From the NCBI GenBank assembly GCA_028279405.1, contig JANQNU010000064.1:106013-170012 (forward strand): a stretch of 64,000 bases of DNA, in the 5' to 3' direction. This DNA is from Phycisphaerae bacterium. GTDB taxonomy: Bacteria > Planctomycetota > Phycisphaerae > UBA1845 > Fen-1342. A program made the translations under genes and the position numbers. Below are positions 9,079 through 17,363 of the stretch, piece by piece; within the stretch, counting starts at the first letter, position 1; each line of letters begins with the position of its first letter. The notes under the pieces were generated by a model. It was given only the letters and a program-made list of their open reading frames with translations. It did no database searches and was not told the DNA's origin.

Positions 9079-10182
9079 TTAACGCCGACGAAGCGCGAGC
9101 GCGCCGACCGCAAGCAGCGCGAGCGAGACCGGCTCCGGAACGAGCACGAACGCCCGTGTCGCGCCGTTGAATGTGCCGAAGCCCGTAATCCAACCCTGTT
9201 CGTTGATGCCCTCCGCCGATCGGAGCACCCAGCCCGAGTTTGCGGGCAGCAGATCATTCAGGTCGGTCATCACGCCGTTCTCCCAGAGGAACGCACGGTC
9301 CGACAGGCCGCTGATGTTGGTCACGAAGCCGACGATCTGGCCGGCGTCGTTCACGTCCTTCGCCTCGGCAAACGTGCGGCCGAGCGATCCCAGATCGGTG
9401 ATGGTCGGCGTCGGGCCGCTCAGGTCCCAGCGCACCGCCCGGCGAATCGGCGTGCCGCTGCGCGTCGTTCCCGAGACCGCGGCGCCGACAGCTACGTCGA
9501 TATCACTGATCGCAAACGCCTCACTGAACGAATCAGGTTGAAGCGAGCCAAGGTTGACGACCGAACTGTCGCGCCACAGCGTCGCCTGCGCGATGCTGCT
9601 CGGGGTGCTCTGTCGTCGCGAGAAGCCGACGGCATCGCCGGCGTCGTTGATGCCCCAGGCGCGGCCGAAGGTATTGGCCTGGCCATCGATTGAACCGAGA
9701 TCGGACGCGACGCCGTTCGTCCAGCGTGTGGGCCGACTGGCTTGACCGTTGCTCGAGATGCCAACGATCACCCCGGCGTTGTTGATGTCATGCGCTACGC
9801 CGCCGCTCGTGCCGGCGATGCTCAGCAGTTCCGTCATGCCGTTGACGGCGTCCCAGCGGAAGGCGCGCGAGTTGTTGTTGTCGCTCTCGCCAACAATCAC
9901 GCCGGCGTTATTGATCGCGTAGCCGCGGCTGAAGCTGTTGCTGCCGGGCAGCACCCCAATGTTCTGCGCCGGTCCGGGGCCACCCCAGGAGTAGGCGTTT
10001 AACGGAAGCGAAGACGCCGTCGTGCGCGAGTTGCCCGTGACGGCGCCGCTCGCGTTGATGTCGAGGGCGAAGTTCCCCGTACCGCCGGCAATCGTGTCGA
10101 CGGCGATCACCTGAAAGCCGGCCACGGCCGTTTGAACCGACACGGCAGTCAAAAAACACAGCATCGTCAATCTGAAACGCAT
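9079..10182 (-). CDS. HAF-repeat PEP-CTERM protein preceded by Fur/Zur-type boxes
   Basis: 367 residues. The ATG at 10182 follows GGAGGACTTC and opens a signal peptide (MRFRLTMLCFLTAVSVQTAVA-GF). The mature protein carries at least six HAF-type repeats: DINASGAVTGNS, AINNAGVIVGES, DINNAGVIVGIS, GINDAGDAVGFS, AISDIDVAVGAA and DVNDAGQIVGFV, the last followed by GINEQGWITGFG. The tail is VPEPVSLALLAVGALALRRR. These repeats are found in exported proteins of unknown function. The 5' region holds two palindromic boxes matching those in front of the Fur-family gene, suggesting metal-dependent expression, which would be unusual for this protein type. Confidence 0.88.
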   Translation of the reverse strand: MRFRLTMLCFLTAVSVQTAVAGFQVIAVDTIAGGTGNFALDINASGAVTGNSRTTASSLPLNAYSWGGPGPAQNIGVLPGSNSFSRGYAINNAGVIVGESDNNNSRAFRWDAVNGMTELLSIAGTSGGVAHDINNAGVIVGISSNGQASRPTRWTNGVASDLGSIDGQANTFGRAWGINDAGDAVGFSRRQSTPSSIAQATLWRDSSVVNLGSLQPDSFSEAFAISDIDVAVGAAVSGTTRSGTPIRRAVRWDLSGPTPTITDLGSLGRTFAEAKDVNDAGQIVGFVTNISGLSDRAFLWENGVMTDLNDLLPANSGWVLRSAEGINEQGWITGFGTFNGATRAFVLVPEPVSLALLAVGALALRRR

Positions 10183-10225
10183 GAAGTCCTCCGTATCCGA
10201 TAGAGCGCTGGCACATCGATGCATT

Positions 10226-10283
10226 TGCACATGCATTCGCATCTGCGCTTCCGGGAAGCGTAGCACACGCAAATGCATTTGCA
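10226..10283. promoter_or_regulatory. Pair of Fur/Zur-type palindromic boxes
   Basis: Box 1 (10226-10241) is TGCACATGCATTCGCA; box 2 (10268-10283) is CGCAAATGCATTTGCA, of which 10269-10282 is a perfect 14-bp palindrome. They lie 45-100 nt upstream of the HAF/PEP-CTERM start at 10182. The box at 17049-17064 in front of the Fur-family gene (TGCAAATGCATTCGCA) differs from box 2 at only two or three positions. Repeated AT-spaced palindromes of this size are typical Fur-family operators. Binding by the regulator at 16593-16970 is inferred. Confidence 0.65.
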
Positions 10284-10504
10284 AGTGCGCCCGCTCATGA
10301 TTTCCGAGCGGCGCGTTGGGTGTCGATACACCGCCGGTAGCGCGCATCCGTCCGACCAGACCCACGCGTTTCCGACGCTCGGTAGCCGGAAACGCGCCAA
10401 CGCGACGTCGACATCATCGTCCTATAAATTGTTGTCGCTGGGTGCTGATTCTGACGGCCAGTGTCGAGGGCACCGGCCGCGCGCTCCACAATTGACGTCT
10501 TTGG

Positions 10505-12049
10505 TTATTTGGCCAGGCGTTTGAGGCGGTCGGCCAGCTCGAGCGCCGCGTCTGGGAGGCCCGTGGCCGAGGCTTCCATCTGTAGCCGGAAGTGCCGCAC
10601 GGCGTCGATTGCGCCGGGACTATTCCCGGTGCTCGGAATGCCACGAAGGACGCACGCGGCTACGTAACGGGACAGGTCCGATTCGATGCGGTCGAGCGCA
10701 TTCAGTGCCCGCCTTCTGGCCGCGGTACGTTGTGCTTCATCCGGTGCTCCGCTCTCCACGGTGCACACGGCTTCGAAGAGGTTCCCGCTATGCCGATCGA
10801 TCCGATCGTTCAGCTCCGCCGGCGGCGGAAAGTAGCTGTATGCGGAGGCTACAACGCAAATGAGCAGCCCACCCGCCATCGCAAGCCGGATGCCGATCGG
10901 GTTCACGGGACGTGCCTCCGGCTGGACCGCACCGCCTGACCGTCCGCTACCTCTCCGATGCCCGATGCGAAGCAATAGCCCAGTAACAGACAATGCACCG
11001 AGGATGAGTAGTGCGATGCCGTTACCTGCCGGCGTGCGCCCGAGTTGCTGAGCAACACCGCTACCGGGCGATTCACCGCCAAAGTGGTACGGTTTCGTCA
11101 GCATATCGAACGCGTGGGCGTCCGCTTCGCCTGGACGCGGTGCCTCGAGTAGAAAATTCCCGACGACGGCCAACGCCAGCGCCAACGCAATCCAGGTGGA
11201 TGTTGCCAGTACGCCGACGCGCCCGAAACGATGGATCATCCATGTCATTGTTCCCGGGTTCCAAGCGGCCCCCAGCATGAACGCGATAAGCGTCGCGCCC
11301 ACCAACGCGCCAATCCGCCAGAACTCGCCCGCAAACACCACCGCCAGCTCGGGCTGAACGTGCGCGAATGACAACGGCACCGCCAACTCGAACATCGTCG
11401 TTACGGCTGACTCTCCGAGGTGGGCTTCGATCGCTCCTGGTTCGAGAAAGGCCGCGAAAGACGCCGACGCTCCCAGGCCCACGCCAGCGTAGATTGCAAG
11501 CGGACCGGCGCAGTGGCGTGCTGAAGCCCGCAGCGCGACCAGTAACTGCGAACCGCTACCATCGTCCGGCGTCATGACGTCGTTGTTCGGGCCCGTTCGC
11601 GCTCCCTGCACAGCAATGCTCACCGAGAATGCGAGGAGGATCGTGCTGACGAGCGCTACGGCAGTCGGCACAAGCCCCATCAGGTCGGCGGCGTAGCCAA
11701 GCGACCACGGCGTAAAAGCTGGCGCCATTACGACGAGAAGCAAAACGATTGCAGGCCGAACATTCGCGCGGAGCAACGCGGTTGCCACGGGCAGCGTCCC
11801 CAGCGCCCCGACGGGCGCGAGCAATCCCAGCAGCATGGCGCGCGGTGCGCATTGCAGCAGCGGCCCGGCAAGAGCGGCCGTGATCCACCGACGCCCGCCG
11901 CGCGTTTCGAGGATTCCTGCAAGCAATACGCCCACCAACAGACCGGGCGCCGCATCCAGCAACGATTGCCCAAATCGCAGTACGAATGTCCAGAGCGAAA
12001 ACGGGCCGAAGATGACCCCGTCCCCATGCGCCAGCATCATATCCAGCAT
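10505..12049 (-). CDS. Multi-pass permease, DUF318/COG0701-like
   Basis: 514 residues with about eight to ten hydrophobic helices in two halves, split by a hydrophilic loop (about residues 150-170). The first half resembles the COG0701 permease fold: GPLLQCAPRAMLLGLLAPVGALGTLPVATALLRANV, then a helix ending in APAFTPWSLGY. Known relatives export arsenicals or are linked to metal and redox stress. The second half ends in a soluble C-terminal domain after a last helix (LLICVVASAYSYFPPP). It lies 14 nt after the MoxR gene and is probably the last gene of the Fur-led operon. Substrate is unknown; the Fur context suggests a metal, which is inference. Confidence 0.7.
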   Translation of the reverse strand: MLDMMLAHGDGVIFGPFSLWTFVLRFGQSLLDAAPGLLVGVLLAGILETRGGRRWITAALAGPLLQCAPRAMLLGLLAPVGALGTLPVATALLRANVRPAIVLLLVVMAPAFTPWSLGYAADLMGLVPTAVALVSTILLAFSVSIAVQGARTGPNNDVMTPDDGSGSQLLVALRASARHCAGPLAIYAGVGLGASASFAAFLEPGAIEAHLGESAVTTMFELAVPLSFAHVQPELAVVFAGEFWRIGALVGATLIAFMLGAAWNPGTMTWMIHRFGRVGVLATSTWIALALALAVVGNFLLEAPRPGEADAHAFDMLTKPYHFGGESPGSGVAQQLGRTPAGNGIALLILGALSVTGLLLRIGHRRGSGRSGGAVQPEARPVNPIGIRLAMAGGLLICVVASAYSYFPPPAELNDRIDRHSGNLFEAVCTVESGAPDEAQRTAARRRALNALDRIESDLSRYVAACVLRGIPSTGNSPGAIDAVRHFRLQMEASATGLPDAALELADRLKRLAK

Positions 12050-12063
12050 GCGCTCACTCCGCG

Positions 12064-13065
12064 TCAGATACGCTCGTCCCGCGACGGAAGGTCGGTCGGC
12101 ACGGCCACCTTTGAAAGCACGTCTTGCACGAGCTCGGCCTCACCGCCCCGGTGAATGGCGACCCGCACATTCAACAGCGGACCCGCGACCGCCTGAACAT
12201 CATCCGGCGTGACGAACGCGCGCTGTTCAAGGAATGCCCGGGCCTGCGCCAGTCGCTGCCACATGAGTAGTGCACGTGGACTCAGCCCGTGCGCGAAACG
12301 CGCCGCCGACCGTGTCACGGTGGCCAACTCGACCAGATAACGTTGCAGTGCGGGCGCGACCGCCAGTCCTGCCACGATCGCTTGCATCTCCTGCAACTCT
12401 CCGGCTTGCAGCGCCGGGACCTTTCTCTCGGTCGGGAATGTGCCCTCCCGGACGGCCGCTGCCAACAGGCGCTGCTCATCCTCCGGAGCCGGATAGCCGA
12501 CGCTGAGCCGGATCGCAAAACGATCGAGCTGCGCCTCCGGCAACGGATGTGTTCCGTGGTGCTCGATCGGGTTTTGCGTGGCAATCACGAAGAAGCCGGC
12601 GCTTAACGGATGACGTTCGTTGTCGACCGTCACCTGGCGTTCCGCCATCGCCTCCAGCAACGCACTCTGCGCCCGCGGCGTCGCGCGATTGATCTCGTCC
12701 GCCAACAGCACATCCGCAAACACCGGACCGGGCATGAACTCGAACTCGCGCAGCTTCTGATTGAACACGTTGAAGCCGGTGATGTCGTTCGGCAGCAGGT
12801 CGGGGGTGCACTGGAGCCGGGCGAAACGGCCGCCGATGGCGCTGGCCAGCGCGCGCGCCAACGTCGTCTTGCCCAGTCCGGGAAGGTCTTCAAGCAGAAT
12901 GTGTCCCTGTGCAAGCAGCGCGGTGAGCACATGTTCGACCACCGCTCCCTTGCCCTGAAGCGCAGCGTTGAGCCGGGTGCGCAGGCCGGCGATGCGCTGA
13001 CCAAAGTGCTCTTGCGCCACGGAGTCCGAAGCCGCACCATCCTGATCTACGCGCGTCCCCATCAT
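12064..13065 (-). CDS. MoxR-family AAA+ ATPase
   Basis: 333 residues. Walker A is GLGKTT in ILLEDLPGLGKTTLARAL (about residues 57-75), and Walker B plus sensor context is VLLADEINRATPRAQSALLEAM, the hallmark of MoxR ATPases, followed by the sensor-1 type IATQNPIEHHGTHPLPEAQLDRF. The start ATG overlaps the stop of the transglutaminase gene by 4 nt (ATGA). MoxR proteins act as chaperones and usually sit beside DUF58 and transglutaminase-like genes, exactly as here. The client is probably a membrane or extracytoplasmic complex. Confidence 0.95.
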   Translation of the reverse strand: MMGTRVDQDGAASDSVAQEHFGQRIAGLRTRLNAALQGKGAVVEHVLTALLAQGHILLEDLPGLGKTTLARALASAIGGRFARLQCTPDLLPNDITGFNVFNQKLREFEFMPGPVFADVLLADEINRATPRAQSALLEAMAERQVTVDNERHPLSAGFFVIATQNPIEHHGTHPLPEAQLDRFAIRLSVGYPAPEDEQRLLAAAVREGTFPTERKVPALQAGELQEMQAIVAGLAVAPALQRYLVELATVTRSAARFAHGLSPRALLMWQRLAQARAFLEQRAFVTPDDVQAVAGPLLNVRVAIHRGGEAELVQDVLSKVAVPTDLPSRDERI

Positions 13066-15386
13066 GATGCCCCCAGTCGATCGCGCAACCGACGGACGGA
13101 CAGCTCGCGGATGAACTGTCGACAGACGCGCTCGGTGGCTCGTTCATCATCCGGCGTCCGGCAGCGCACGGTGCCATAGAGTACTTCGTACAACGTTGAC
13201 AGAAACGTCTCATTCGCCGAGTCGCCACGCCAGCGATACCACGCTCGCGGTGTGACCGTCGATGGCCGACTCCGTCCGCTGAGCATGCTCCGCAGGTCGG
13301 CGAGCCGCAGGGTGCACAGTACGCGCTGCTCGGCCGACCAGAACGGCCACCACATGAGCCACCCGGTCAGCAGCCGTTCATGGATCGAGCGCCTTCGCCA
13401 CCACAGCACCACGCTGAACGCTGCCCCCACAAGTGACTGCAACGGGTGAGCGTAACACCAGCTCCACAAACCACGAAATGTCGAGGCAAACCGCGTCATC
13501 AACGTCTCGCGATACCATGGCACCTCGTACCCCGGCGTGGCGTCGACGGTCAGCCACATTCCCGGTGCACAGCGCACCTCGACCCAGAAATGAGCGTGAT
13601 CGGCACGCACCGCCGTATGGCCAGACCGAGCCACGTACGCGTCCGGATCGGCATAGAACCCGGACACCACGCGCGTTGGATAGCCGAGACTTCGCAGGGC
13701 CAGCGCCGCCGCGGTCGCGAACTGGTACGCGGGGCCGCCACGGGCCTGATGCAGGAAGTGGTGAATAGGGTCCTGACAGTCCGGCGGTACCGTCGCGTCA
13801 CGATCATGCACGCAATGCGTGCGGAGGTGGTCGGCGAGCGACTCGATCTGCAACCAACCACGCGGCAAGTGCTCGAACCGTCGCGCCAGCGCGGCCGCAC
13901 TGTCCTGCAAGTGTAACGGGACCGAAAGACAGGCGTCGTCACTTTCGACCGCCGGAAACAGGTCGTCCCGCGACGCCAGCTGCGTGCGGTCAACCGTAGA
14001 CGAGGTGACGTCCAGGAGCGTGCCTGACGGCATACACTTATCGGTGCGCAGAATCCCCTCATGCACCCATTTGATCGTGTTGCGCGCCCAACGGTCCGCG
14101 TAGCGCCCGCTGTGCTTTCCGAACCGGAAACATGCCGCGTGCGCGGGCAGCGGCAAGTGGTCCGTAGAGAATCGACCAATGCGTAGCTGATGCCGCTGAT
14201 CCCCACGGAAGAGCGGATCGGAGCGGTTCGTGGGAAGCCATAACCAGGACTTGTCGGACGCACGCGTCTGTAGTTCGCACGCATCGTTTCGTTCGGGAGA
14301 CTTGCACCATGCGACGCCGTCGAACCGGTCATAAACGGTTAGCGGCAAATGCAGCGGCACGCGGCCTTCGACGTAGAGCAACGCCGTCGCCTCCGGCCCG
14401 GACCGGCTCTTCTGCGGGCGCCCTTTCCGATAGAGCGAGAACCGGCGACCGGGTTCGCCCGCGTCCCTTGCAGCGTGGTCTGGAGTGCGAATCAGGTACT
14501 CCATTGCGACGAAGATCGTTCGCGCCGTCTGAGGGCGCGGCCGCGCTTCTCCATACGACTCGGTCATGGCGTCATATAGGGTCGGTAAGTTGGATTCGAG
14601 GACGTATTCCGTGTCCACCGATCCGGTGCTGCGCGCGTTCGGACCGCCGATCGCCCAGTCGCCGTCGCCGATACCCAGCAGCGCCAGCGGGTTCCCGCCG
14701 CCGCTACCGCCTGATGAGGGTGCCCATTCCCCCCAGACGTCGGGCAGCCCCTGTGCCACGCGCGTTGACATCGCGGTCACGCCGCCGAGCAGCAGAACCA
14801 GGCAGACAACCGGGAAGAACGGAACGCGCGCCGTCTCCCGCGAACTCGATGCCACGACGATACGCTGCCAGTGCCGATGCACCAGCCAGGCCACGCCCAA
14901 GCCTGCAAAGCTCGCCGCCAACGGCGCGATCGCTGGATGCTCGCCGAGCGCAACTGCCGCAATCACCAGGAAGAGCGAAACGCCCAGCGCGAGTACGCCG
15001 GCTCGTGGCAGCCGCGGCAGCGCGGCAGCGAAGAACGCCAGATTCGTCAATGCGATGATCGTGACTTGTTCCAGCGGACGACAGTAGGTCTCAGCCCAGA
15101 TACGACCGAAACCCTCGACGAACGGTGCGACCAGCAGTAGTACCGCGATCACGAGCCCAGCCCGCGTCAACTGGGTATCGGGGGCACCGCAACTGAAGAG
15201 ATGCCGTCGCAGATCAAGCCAGCGCAGCACGATGGCGCCCGCGGCGAAAGCGAGGATGACTGCCGGCGGCCAGAACCACGCGGTCCCCGGCTCGGTGCAG
15301 GCCAGGCGCGCCGCCAACGCTGCTACGGTGACGGTAATCAGCGCCAGCTCGTTTCCCCAGGGCAGTGACCGTGTGTTAGGCCACAT
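13062..15386 (-). CDS. Transglutaminase-like membrane protein lacking the catalytic Cys
   Basis: 774 residues from the ATG at 15386, which overlaps the end of the DUF58 gene by 11 nt. The N-terminal 190 residues carry about six membrane helices, as in the DUF3488/TgpA type. A periplasmic region then leads to a transglutaminase-like core: GGPAYQFATAAALALRSLGY (about residue 550), DHAHFWVEV and VDATPGYEV. In active members the first motif reads G-x-C-x-x-F; here the cysteine position is Ala553, while the catalytic His and Asp are kept, so it may be a pseudoenzyme. Another membrane helix and a cytoplasmic DUF4129-like tail follow. It is part of the MoxR/DUF58 operon. Confidence 0.85.
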   Translation of the reverse strand: MWPNTRSLPWGNELALITVTVAALAARLACTEPGTAWFWPPAVILAFAAGAIVLRWLDLRRHLFSCGAPDTQLTRAGLVIAVLLLVAPFVEGFGRIWAETYCRPLEQVTIIALTNLAFFAAALPRLPRAGVLALGVSLFLVIAAVALGEHPAIAPLAASFAGLGVAWLVHRHWQRIVVASSSRETARVPFFPVVCLVLLLGGVTAMSTRVAQGLPDVWGEWAPSSGGSGGGNPLALLGIGDGDWAIGGPNARSTGSVDTEYVLESNLPTLYDAMTESYGEARPRPQTARTIFVAMEYLIRTPDHAARDAGEPGRRFSLYRKGRPQKSRSGPEATALLYVEGRVPLHLPLTVYDRFDGVAWCKSPERNDACELQTRASDKSWLWLPTNRSDPLFRGDQRHQLRIGRFSTDHLPLPAHAACFRFGKHSGRYADRWARNTIKWVHEGILRTDKCMPSGTLLDVTSSTVDRTQLASRDDLFPAVESDDACLSVPLHLQDSAAALARRFEHLPRGWLQIESLADHLRTHCVHDRDATVPPDCQDPIHHFLHQARGGPAYQFATAAALALRSLGYPTRVVSGFYADPDAYVARSGHTAVRADHAHFWVEVRCAPGMWLTVDATPGYEVPWYRETLMTRFASTFRGLWSWCYAHPLQSLVGAAFSVVLWWRRRSIHERLLTGWLMWWPFWSAEQRVLCTLRLADLRSMLSGRSRPSTVTPRAWYRWRGDSANETFLSTLYEVLYGTVRCRTPDDERATERVCRQFIRELSVRRLRDRLGAS

Positions 15387-16596
15387 CTGCACACGCCCCC
15401 CAAGTACGACAAAGCGCCGCCGGAACGTCGGACGGGCCTCCGATCCGGACAACCTCGGCGGATAGCGCCGGACACCCCTCGGTCCGGTGTCCGCCAAAAC
15501 CGGCCGCATGCAAGAGGAATCCGCGCAGGGGGCCGGCGGTTACGCCCGTGCGCCTCGTCCAACCAAGGTCGGTGCCGATGAAGATCGTTGTTGGTGTCGG
15601 GTTCGTTTCAGCGCCGACGCCGTCGGTGCTCAAACGCACACGCGACAATGCATCCAGAATGAACTTGCGCTGCCGGTGTCCGCCTGCCATTCGGATTCGT
15701 GTGGGGCCCGCGCGGAGTGCGACCTCGGAGCCGCAGTCCAGCCAACCGATCGCCAGGCTGGCCGCGATCCGCACTGCCCATTCAAATGAGCCCTCATGTT
15801 CGTCGCCCACGTGCGTCCGCGGATCGCAATCCAGCACGATCTCCCAGCGCGAACTGCCGACTGCCTGAAACTCTCGAACCATGAAACGGTCCTGCCGAGC
15901 CGTCTGCGGCCAGTGAATCCACCGCATCGGATCGCCTCGTCGGTACGCACGCACCCCCGTCGTATCACCCTCTACGCCAGCGCGACGCGTCTCGACGCGT
16001 CCGGTCGGGCTGCCGGTCCCCGCACCCACAGGTGGAGCCGCGACCGGAAACACCCGCGGCCACACGAGCAATGCACTATCTACCCGCACCCGTCGCGACG
16101 CCGTCAGAAACCCAAACGGAAAACCCGTCTGCAACCGGATCGGTCCGTGCGGAAATACGCCGCGCTGCCGAGGCCGAAACGCCATCGGCAATTCAACGGA
16201 TGACAGTGGTCGCAGTGCCGGCAATGCCTGAACATCGTTGTCACTCGCATCCAACAGCATGCCCCAAGCCGGCAAAAGGCCCCGGTTTCGCAGGGTCAGC
16301 CGGCAGTCGACGCGTTCGCCTTCATGAACGCGGTCCGCCGTCACGAATAGCGTTCCGCGCCCGCCGAGAATCACGATCCAAGGCCACACCGACCCGAGAA
16401 CCAATGCTGCGATCAGTGCGGGCACCAACAGGAGCAGCCGAGGGTGCAGCGTTAGGCCGATCGCCGCGACGACCAGCGTACAGAGCGCCAGGATCGCGAG
16501 CGTACCGCTACCGCACACAAGTCGGCCCAGGAAACGCCAAGTACTGGTGATGCGCGAGTACGAGCGTCTTTTCTCGCCGATGATGGTCGGCGTCAT
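15376..16596 (-). CDS. DUF58 family protein
   Basis: 406 residues from an ATG at 16596 that overlaps the Fur-family stop (ATGA). Two N-terminal membrane helices (about residues 28-75) are followed by the conserved DUF58 core: FPHGPIRLQTGFPFGFLTA and the signature GVRAYRRGDPMRWIHWPQTA with the typical basic/Trp pattern, then a VWA-like region (EIVLDCDPRTH). DUF58 proteins accompany MoxR ATPases and transglutaminase-like proteins in many bacteria; their exact function is not settled. Here the gene is tied to a metal-type regulator upstream, which is not the usual arrangement. Confidence 0.92.
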   Translation of the reverse strand: MTPTIIGEKRRSYSRITSTWRFLGRLVCGSGTLAILALCTLVVAAIGLTLHPRLLLLVPALIAALVLGSVWPWIVILGGRGTLFVTADRVHEGERVDCRLTLRNRGLLPAWGMLLDASDNDVQALPALRPLSSVELPMAFRPRQRGVFPHGPIRLQTGFPFGFLTASRRVRVDSALLVWPRVFPVAAPPVGAGTGSPTGRVETRRAGVEGDTTGVRAYRRGDPMRWIHWPQTARQDRFMVREFQAVGSSRWEIVLDCDPRTHVGDEHEGSFEWAVRIAASLAIGWLDCGSEVALRAGPTRIRMAGGHRQRKFILDALSRVRLSTDGVGAETNPTPTTIFIGTDLGWTRRTGVTAGPLRGFLLHAAGFGGHRTEGCPALSAEVVRIGGPSDVPAALCRTWGACADVA

Positions 16597-16970
16597 GAGG
16601 TGCAGCACCGGCACGTACCGTAGAGGACGATTTCGTGATCCGTCATGCGAAATCCGCTCGGCACGAGCTTCTTGAGGCCCGCGACGCAACCCTTTAGGTC
16701 GTACACGGAATCGCACTCACAACATCGAAAGTGATGATGGTGCCGTTCGGCGGCGGCCCGCAGTTCATAGCGCGGCGCTTCGCCTGGCAACTCAACCGGG
16801 TGAATCGCGTGCTCTTCCTGCATCCGCTTGAGCGTGCGATAAACGGTCGCCAGATTGAGCGAAGGCACTCGTTCTCTGGCGGCGTCCAGTACCTCTAGCG
16901 GCCCAAGCGGTCGTCCCGCCGCGCCGAAAACAGCCTCTATCGCAACCCGTTGCGCCGTCTGTCGTTGCAT
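16593..16970 (-). CDS. Fur-family transcriptional regulator, Zur-like
   Basis: 125 residues. The winged-helix DNA-binding part includes LNLATVYRTLKRM (residues 38-50). The metal region has HHHH at 77-80 followed by FRCCECDSVYDL (Cys 83, 84, 86), and the C-terminal cysteines 120, 122 and 123 (CRCC) probably form the structural zinc site. The protein is short, as Zur or PerR types often are. The ribosome site is GGAGATTTGCAGG before the ATG. Its promoter overlaps a palindromic box, so it is likely autoregulated. It heads an operon with DUF58, transglutaminase-like, MoxR and permease genes. Zinc rather than iron is suggested by the nearby COG0523 and MerC-like genes; this is inference. Confidence 0.9.
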   Translation of the reverse strand: MQRQTAQRVAIEAVFGAAGRPLGPLEVLDAARERVPSLNLATVYRTLKRMQEEHAIHPVELPGEAPRYELRAAAERHHHHFRCCECDSVYDLKGCVAGLKKLVPSGFRMTDHEIVLYGTCRCCTS

Positions 16971-17024
16971 CCTGCAAATCTCCTCTACTGCGTCCGCGCA
17001 GCGTATCGCAGCTCGACCAATACC

Positions 17025-17053
17025 ATAATAAACTTCCCCAGAACTACTTGCAA
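17025..17053 (-). promoter_or_regulatory. Promoter of the Fur-family operon
   Basis: On the minus strand the -35 TTGCAA (17053-17048) and -10 TATTAT (17030-17025) are separated by exactly 17 nt. The -35 lies inside the palindromic box at 17049-17064, the classic layout for repression by a Fur-family protein. The -10 ends about 54 nt before the start codon. Confidence 0.65.
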
Positions 17054-17098
17054 ATGCATTCGCACGTGCTACTATGTGGATAATGCGAATGCGTTATC
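17049..17098. promoter_or_regulatory. Two Fur/Zur-type operator boxes
   Basis: Box 1 (17049-17064) is TGCAAATGCATTCGCA. Box 2 (17079-17098) is GATAATGCGAATGCGTTATC, an imperfect inverted repeat with outer arms GATAA/TTATC, extended by GTG and CAC on the flanks. They sit between the minus-strand regulator and the plus-strand MerC-like gene, so they could control both directions. Box 1 closely matches the boxes at 10226-10283. Confidence 0.7.
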
Positions 17099-17168
17099 AC
17101 TGCTCTGTGGAGTTGGAGGAGGGCGGGTTCCTGGCGGCCGGGGGCACGATGAGAGGCGCGAGCGGTAA

Positions 17169-17363
17169 GGCTACTGGATTGATGCCGCCACGGAGCTCGC
17201 AACGAATGTGTCGCCAGCGACAGCGGGGCAACCCGCTGCGCTGGCCGACACGTATGACGGAGGGCTCCGGTATTCGGGCAGTTTCAGGAACTCGATCCGG
17301 TGCCCGGTCGGGGATAGATTCACTTGGCCGTACACAGGCAACGTGGACGCGAGAAACAAATGA
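17169..17363 (+). pseudogene. Possible remnant reading frame upstream of the MerC-like gene
   Basis: After a TAA at 17166-17168 a frame of 64 codons stays open and ends with a TGA that forms an ATGA overlap with the MerC-like start at 17360. The peptide reads WIDAATELATNVSPATAG, later TYDGGLRYSGSFRNS and CPVGDRFTWPYTGN. It has ordinary amino-acid composition but no ATG, GTG or TTG near its beginning. It may be the 3' end of a gene disrupted upstream, or chance. Function is not recognised. Confidence 0.3.
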
